Position numbers and translations under genes: made by a program. The notes below the pieces were generated by a model. The model made no database searches. It saw nothing but the letters and a program-made list of their open reading frames with translations, and had not been told where the DNA came from. This document shows, piece after piece, positions 58,836 to 64,000 of a DNA stretch of 64,000 nucleotides. This stretch comes from Isoetes taiwanensis. Lineage: Eukaryota; Streptophyta; Lycopodiopsida; Isoetales; Isoetaceae. Each line of letters opens with the position of its first letter. The first letter of the stretch is position 1. The DNA is taken from contig JAJEKV010000002.1 of the NCBI GenBank assembly GCA_021234155.1, forward strand, positions 774,295-838,294, written 5' to 3'.

Positions 58836-60109
58836 TGTATGGTACTTTCAGATGCTACATGAGCTACAATATATAAATATAATGTGCATTATATAGCATA
58901 TATACCTGATTTCTCTTTAAATAGGTATCTATGCCTTCATTGTCTTTGTTCCGCTTCTTGTTTGCATGCTTCTTGCCTCCCTCGTCCGCTTCTTGTTGCT
59001 CTTTGCCTACCCTCCGCTCCACTAGTTGTTCCTTATGCCGCTCCACTAGTTTCTTGCAAATGGTAACTTTGCAAGAACATCCTCGGCCGGGCTGATCCTA
59101 ATACCCGCAAGCATGCGGCAGAAGTTAATTATGCGCACTTTGATGATTGTTTTAACAACTTTTGGGATCGATGGGCCACGGTCCAACCACGAGTTTGCAA
59201 GGCAAACTGATCAACTTCATTATTGATCGCTATACTGTCATCTCCCTCCACCGGAGGAGATGAATTCGAGTCAAGCAAGGTTCACTCTAAGTGCTTTTGG
59301 GACTTTTGAACCCCTCAGATTTAGAAGATAGGCTGAAACGCTTGAAGGACATGCTTTTCCATGGTTTCATGGCCTACTCCTGATCGTAAGATGTGCCTCC
59401 GGTCATTCCTACTAATGAGAAGAATAGGATTTATATCCTCATTGAACTTTACGACTTCCATTACAAATCTTTTGTGGATATTGGTAAGCTCCTATTCCGT
59501 TCCCTTGACTTCAACATCCTGTGGTTACTGTCTAGATTCCCCACCTGGGATACAATTCCTTGGAATACACGTGACCTATGGCTACATAGCACACAGCACA
59601 TAATAGGTACATATCACGGGTGAAGATACTCCACTGGACTGGTATAAAGATTTTCATAGAAATTAAGTATATAAGCGGGTGAAAGCATGTTAGGGCCTAC
59701 ATAAAAAATTACCAAAAAGGTACTTTTCTGTGTACTTCTGTGCAAGTACATAATTGTATTTTAAAGTACCTAGACTACAAGATTGACTAAAAGAAATTGT
59801 GTTATGTTCAAGAGTAGTAGTACATACATGTTGTAAGGTACTTTGTGATGTCAAGAAGATGTTAAGAACTCAAATATATCATCATCTTTGACTACCCAGA
59901 GTATTTTCCAGGTAGTTTCCAAAACATGTAGGCCCTAACATGCTCTTACCCAAGCAAGTGATTTCCGTGTAATTAAGTAACATCCTCATATTATCATGTA
60001 TTATCTTGGCAATCTTACACTTTTAGTGTAATTGAATGGTTTCTTCTACCATTTTCCTTGTATTTTCTCATGTGAATGTTTTATTTGTGGTCATATTCGA
60101 CAAGGCCAC
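58836..60109. other. Noncoding stretch with a short unrecognised frame
   Basis: At 59,393-59,623 the plus strand reads PTNEKNRIYILIELYDFHYK then SFVDIGKLLFRSLDFNILWL, plausible protein text but not one I know. A TGTTAGGGCC / AGGCCCTAACAT pair (59,688 and 59,930) bracket about 250 bp and may be the inverted ends of a small element. Confidence 0.3.
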
Positions 60110-60235
60110 CTGCTTAAATCGCCTCGGTTAAAATTATTGAAGGGCCTATTTCGCGACCGTGGCTACAAAGGCGAAAAATACGTGGATCCAGCTTTTAGTT
60201 ACGGGCCCATCTTCGCCACCACCAAAGGGGTATAA
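60110..60235. repeat. Palindromic GCACCGT-like units, diverged
   Basis: TTTCGCGACCGTGGCTAC and ATCTTCGCCACCACC are degenerate family cores, with GAAGGGCCTATTTCGC as in the 57.6-kb copies. Confidence 0.5.
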
Positions 60236-60299
60236 TACTTCAGCATTATTGGTATTATTCTTCAACTTTCTTGGTATTATACTTCAACAAGATTAGTAT

Positions 60300-61855
60300 T
60301 GTGGCGTTCCCAACGTATTTATAATGGTCTACTATAATGACACGCATAAATACAAAGCACGTCCTCCCCCCAAGGGTACCATGGGGGTAAGGATTAAATT
60401 AGCTATGCTAATTTAACACATTAATAATAATAACCTATAACCTAGGAAATTAGGCTAATTACCATTTGGGAAGGCACCACCCAATCGATTGGGCGGCATG
60501 GGGATTGCCAAGTTTGGATGCCAACTTGACCCCTATCCCGGGATTGACTCCCTCAAGATCGACCAAGGAAGGCCGGGAGAGTCATCGCCATCGGACTGCT
60601 TAAGATCACCATATCGCCCCCTCGCGGAAGTAACAATGAATTCTCAACTCTCGTAAGATGGAGGCCCCATGGAACGAGTCCGGCCAGGTAATTCAGGTAG
60701 GTGGCTATGTGAATTCTAGTTAACACTTGGTTGTGTCCGCCTCTCGTTTCTCTTTGTAAATCAATCATAGAAACTAACCCTTGATTGTACAAACAAGTTC
60801 TCTTTATATTCAATTGGTTCTTACTCGAAAAAGGATGGATTGTTAGTTCTTTGTTTAATCGACTCCAAACGGGATTCACGGGGTAGAGGCCTCCGGAACT
60901 GTATTGTAGTATGCTCCTAGATAGCTCGTAGAGTCCCATTAAATTGCGGCCAGGCACAAGAACCCACCGGTCCTAGATGCTATGGTCCGGCTTAGCACCG
61001 CATAAGGAAACAGTTGGTGACATGAGGGGTGGGGTCTTGCATGAGCATACAAGGCTCCACGGAGACTCCTACATGGGCTAGGGCGATAGCCGTCACGCGT
61101 TGAGGGGAGGGCATGGGTCCGACACTCCCCGGGTGTAGTGGTGTGATCCGTATGGAGCACCATGCACTTTGAGTAGATTTAGGGTGAGTAAGATGCACGG
61201 ATGCGGGTCGCCGATGCGCACGTATTCTCTAGCTCACCCATGAAACCACCGTGGATTCTGGAAGGGGACGCTTCCCCCGACCGCCTCATCGGACCAGCGG
61301 CCATGAACCCGGAGTAGGCTCAGAGGGTGATGCCCGAAGTCTGCGTCTCCGGAAGGCTATAAGCCGGCCATAGCATGAATTGACCCATCGCAAAGTGTGC
61401 ACGGGGAGGGGCGGATGGAGTGGACAACCCTAGCCAATGTTCCACGCCACCCAACGCCATGCCAAGACTTCGGTCTCACGATTCTCTTGAGGCCCGGCCG
61501 TCGATGATCGATCCTCATGGAAGTCCGAGCGGGGTAGAACCCGGGGTTTGGGTGTTTTCTTAGGATTAGATGCATATTCTATGCCGTTGGTATTTTGATG
61601 GATCGCCACCCTTCGTGGGTGGTTATTTATGTATATTCGTGGTTGCGGTGCTAACCCTTGTATTCATGCTTCCCGACGTAGGAGTCCCATTGAAGGCGGG
61701 CGAATGACCCCTTCAGTGTCCTTCTTCGGGCCTCATTTCATAGATGGCCCGAAACAGACGGAGGGCCCCCCGCTCATGGTGAGATGATCGCCATGGAGGG
61801 GAAAAGTCCCCATGTATACGTCCGGTGGTCGATTATATATTCCTAGGGAGCCACG
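60300..61855 (+). mobile_element. Probable LTR (~1.55 kb) of an LTR retrotransposon
   Basis: Begins TGTGGCGTTCCC and ends GGGAGCCAC, so the outer six bases are inverted (TGTGGC / GCCAC-). A tRNA-Met-like primer-binding site follows one base later. No internal coding region is visible after it, so this is the left end of a truncated element. Length and start are consistent with Ty3/gypsy LTRs, but without a pol region I cannot assign it. The start is the weakest part of the call. Confidence 0.45.
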
Positions 61856-61856
61856 G

Positions 61857-61868
61857 TGGTATCGAGCC
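61857..61868 (+). promoter_or_regulatory. Primer-binding site next to the probable LTR
   Basis: TGGTATCGAGCC, compared with the normal TGGTATCAGAGCC complementary to initiator tRNA-Met. CA is missing at the CAG, exactly as in the copia element at 29,785. Confidence 0.6.
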
Positions 61869-62618
61869 GTGATTTCGGTTGCTCAAAATCATAGCATGGC
61901 CAAACACTAACTTCGTATACGGTAGTTAGGAGGAGGCTAAGTCAATGTGTCGTTAGTTCTCTTTGTTGTTTGGCTTGGTGTTAGGTTAAGTTAAGAAATT
62001 GTAGCTTTGAAGTGGAGGGGCCAAGATTGGAGGCCTAACAGGTGTCAGTGGGTAGCTCAAATGAACGAAGGGGATGGTTTCCTTGGATCGGGCGTACTTA
62101 AATTACCCTAGAACAGTCAACTCCAGGCGAAAAATAGTCAAGGGCAGGCCCAAAAACGAATTCGGGCGCCGCTTGCTTTTTGTCGCTTTGCAGTCGAGTT
62201 GGAAGCGCCCGAAATGCTGTCGGCGCCCGACCCGTCAGACTCGAGTCAACGCGGGCCCGCCAGGTCAACTCGGGCGCCGCTTGCATTTCGACGACACCCA
62301 GTCGAGGCAGAAATCCATATAATGCCATCGGCGCCCGACCGTATGTGGCGCGTATTTCCGCCGTATAATTTTTTTAATAATAAAATTTTGAAGTTAATAA
62401 GAAAAAAAAAAAATTTTGAAATTTTAAAAGTTAATTGGCCGTTTAGCAAACCATTTCCTGTCATTTGCTTTTGCTTCCGCGCCTCCAACCGCCTGAGCCG
62501 CCCTCCGCCATCGCCGCCAGACCAGACCTTGCTCCTGCGCCCTTGTGCCTTGTGCATCTTAGCGCCCCCTTTGCCATCCTCTTCGCCGCCAGCGCCTCAC
62601 TATTCCCTATGGCCATCT
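61869..62618. other. Noncoding spacer with GC-rich 108-bp repeat
   Basis: TCGGGCGCCGCTTGC occurs at 62,162 and 62,270 and GGCGCCCGACC at 62,222 and 62,331. Two 108-bp units with self-complementary ends (GGGCGCC/GGCGCCC) resemble subterminal repeats of a DNA transposon. A-rich sequence follows. No gene supported. Confidence 0.4.
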
Positions 62619-62622
62619 GTTG

Positions 62623-63140
62623 GTGTTTGGGGTTCTTGGCATCACCTTGCAGCAGCAGTCCATGACTGCCGGATGCCACAAGGCTGCCACAAATGCTCAT
62701 GGATCAACAAAAGAAGATGGGAAGAACTCCAAGAACAAGAACAAAGCAAAGAATGAACAAAACAGAATCATATTGATGCTCCAAAAGGAGGTGCTCCAAA
62801 ACGTGAGCAAAAACCTAAACAATGAGAGGAAATGCTCTCTCTAAATAGTAGAGCAAAACCCTAACCCTAAATGATATCTCACCCTCCACAGATCTAGGCT
62901 AAATCTGGGCCATAGATTGTGGGGTCCAATATGACAAATACATGTGGCATATGCCACCTACCATATATATGGGCTAAATCTGGGCCCTAGATCAAGTGGT
63001 CCAATGTGATGAATACATGTGGCCTATGCCACTCATATATATGTTTAGCCCAAAGGGCTAACACTCCCCCCCACCACACCAAACTATGTAGAACCTTTAT
63101 AACATCAGGTTAAACATTTACAACAGTGGCAAAAGTGAGG
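62623..63140. repeat. 518-bp tandem repeat, copy 1
   Basis: Identical by eye to 63,141-63,658. It contains CAAAACCCTAACCCTAAATG, two telomere-like units. It also contains GGGCTAACA followed by CTCCCCCCCACCACACC. On the minus strand that junction looks like a polypurine tract followed by an LTR starting TGTTAGCCC, whose other end would be near 62,619 (TGTTGGTG). I infer an LTR plus ~75 bp of internal sequence. The plus frame GVLGITLQQQSMTAGCHKAA is not a known protein. Confidence 0.8.
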
Positions 63141-63658
63141 GTGTTTGGGGTTCTTGGCATCACCTTGCAGCAGCAGTCCATGACTGCCGGATGCCACAAG
63201 GCTGCCACAAATGCTCATGGATCAACAAAAGAAGATGGGAAGAACTCCAAGAACAAGAACAAAGCAAAGAATGAACAAAACAGAATCATATTGATGCTCC
63301 AAAAGGAGGTGCTCCAAAACGTGAGCAAAAACCTAAACAATGAGAGGAAATGCTCTCTCTAAATAGTAGAGCAAAACCCTAACCCTAAATGATATCTCAC
63401 CCTCCACAGATCTAGGCTAAATCTGGGCCATAGATTGTGGGGTCCAATATGACAAATACATGTGGCATATGCCACCTACCATATATATGGGCTAAATCTG
63501 GGCCCTAGATCAAGTGGTCCAATGTGATGAATACATGTGGCCTATGCCACTCATATATATGTTTAGCCCAAAGGGCTAACACTCCCCCCCACCACACCAA
63601 ACTATGTAGAACCTTTATAACATCAGGTTAAACATTTACAACAGTGGCAAAAGTGAGG
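63141..63658. repeat. 518-bp tandem repeat, copy 2
   Basis: Second exact copy, joined directly to the first at GTGAGG|GTGTTTGG. Exactness over 518 bp means either a very recent duplication or an assembly artefact. Confidence 0.8.
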
Positions 63659-64000
63659 GGAAATAATGATAATGTCGCCGAAAATTCTTGACCCAAAAAT
63701 GCAAATGTCGATGAAGTACAGAAATCATGAGAGGTTGAGAAGGCTGTCACCACTTCTCTTGAGCTTGCCACAAGCTCCTTTAATGCCATAGAAGTTGAAT
63801 CTAATGTTGAGAAGGCTGTCACCACTTCTCATAGAGCTTGCCACTTAGCTCCGAATACATGCGCCAATCAAAGTGTGTTGTAATGTGTTGAACAAAAATT
63901 TGGAAAGAAAAATTGTTGAAGGGGCGAAAGGTCCTAAGGTCGGTGTTGAACTTGAAAAGTTGTCAGGAGTTGAAACTGATGGAAGGGCGGAAGGCAAGTC
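63659..64000 (+). pseudogene. Degenerate coding-like repeat at the right edge
   Basis: A 72-bp (24-codon) unit occurs at 63,734 and 63,806, reading VEKAVTTSLELATSSFNAIE then VESN and again VEKAVTTS. An in-frame repeat length suggests coding origin. Stop codons interrupt upstream (63,690 and 63,728), and the second unit shifts frame after CTTCTC. It runs toward the window edge. Family unknown. Confidence 0.3.

Overview
The window looks like gene-poor, repeat-rich nuclear DNA of a land plant. The support is a plant-type ribosomal protein L19 gene with short GT-AG introns and a telo-box promoter element, a plant-type Ty1/copia retrotransposon primed by initiator tRNA-Met, CACTA-type DNA transposons, and LINEs. 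I cannot name the species; the LINE types and the very repetitive layout would suit a large genome such as a fern or other non-seed plant, but that is a guess.

Layout. 0.4-1.6 kb: an intact single-exon gene of unknown function (minus strand). 2.0-3.6 kb: a decayed LINE. 4.7-5.8 kb: RPL19, five coding exons, the only confidently identified host gene. 7.9-12.3 kb: a fragment of a ~1.1-kb satellite-like repeat, split by a SINE-like insert and a ~2.8-kb poly(A)-tailed insertion. 12.96-13.3 kb: an exon-like piece of an FCP1/NLI-type phosphatase domain. 13.9-15.0 kb: a broken paralogue of the 0.4-kb gene. 15.4-19.3 kb: two MITEs, a ~160-bp tandem repeat and an array of palindromic units.

20-52 kb: a large duplicated unit. 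Copy A (about 20.07-32.8 kb) and copy B (about 36.24-51.8 kb) share the same order: an unrecognised gene fragment, AT-rich spacer, a 19-bp minisatellite, then ~1-kb satellite units. Copy A carries a complete copia element (25,166-30,145, TSD GTGGC). Copy B instead carries a 7.9-kb CACTA element (38,779-46,643, TSD GAA) stuffed with more satellite units. Each copy preserves the other's empty site. A further minisatellite block (33.5-36.0 kb) separates them. A third, 0.5-kb fragment (C) lies at 55.7-56.2 kb.

51.8-54.7 kb: a second LINE with endonuclease, reverse transcriptase and zinc-finger traces, ending in (TTTCA)n and (TC)n. 55-64 kb: a 157-bp tandem repeat, more palindromic units, a probable 1.55-kb LTR followed by a primer-binding site, a GC-rich repeat, and an exact 518-bp tandem duplication.

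The most striking signal is not a gene. When duplicated copies are compared, nearly all of the differences I read fall on CAG/CTG trinucleotides, which are deleted or scrambled in one copy but intact in another, in a mosaic along both copies. CAG/CTG (CWG) is the plant CHG-methylation motif, so I read this as methylation-linked base-calling error left in unpolished repeats. It means many frameshifts in the repeats and in the paralogous pseudogene may not be real.
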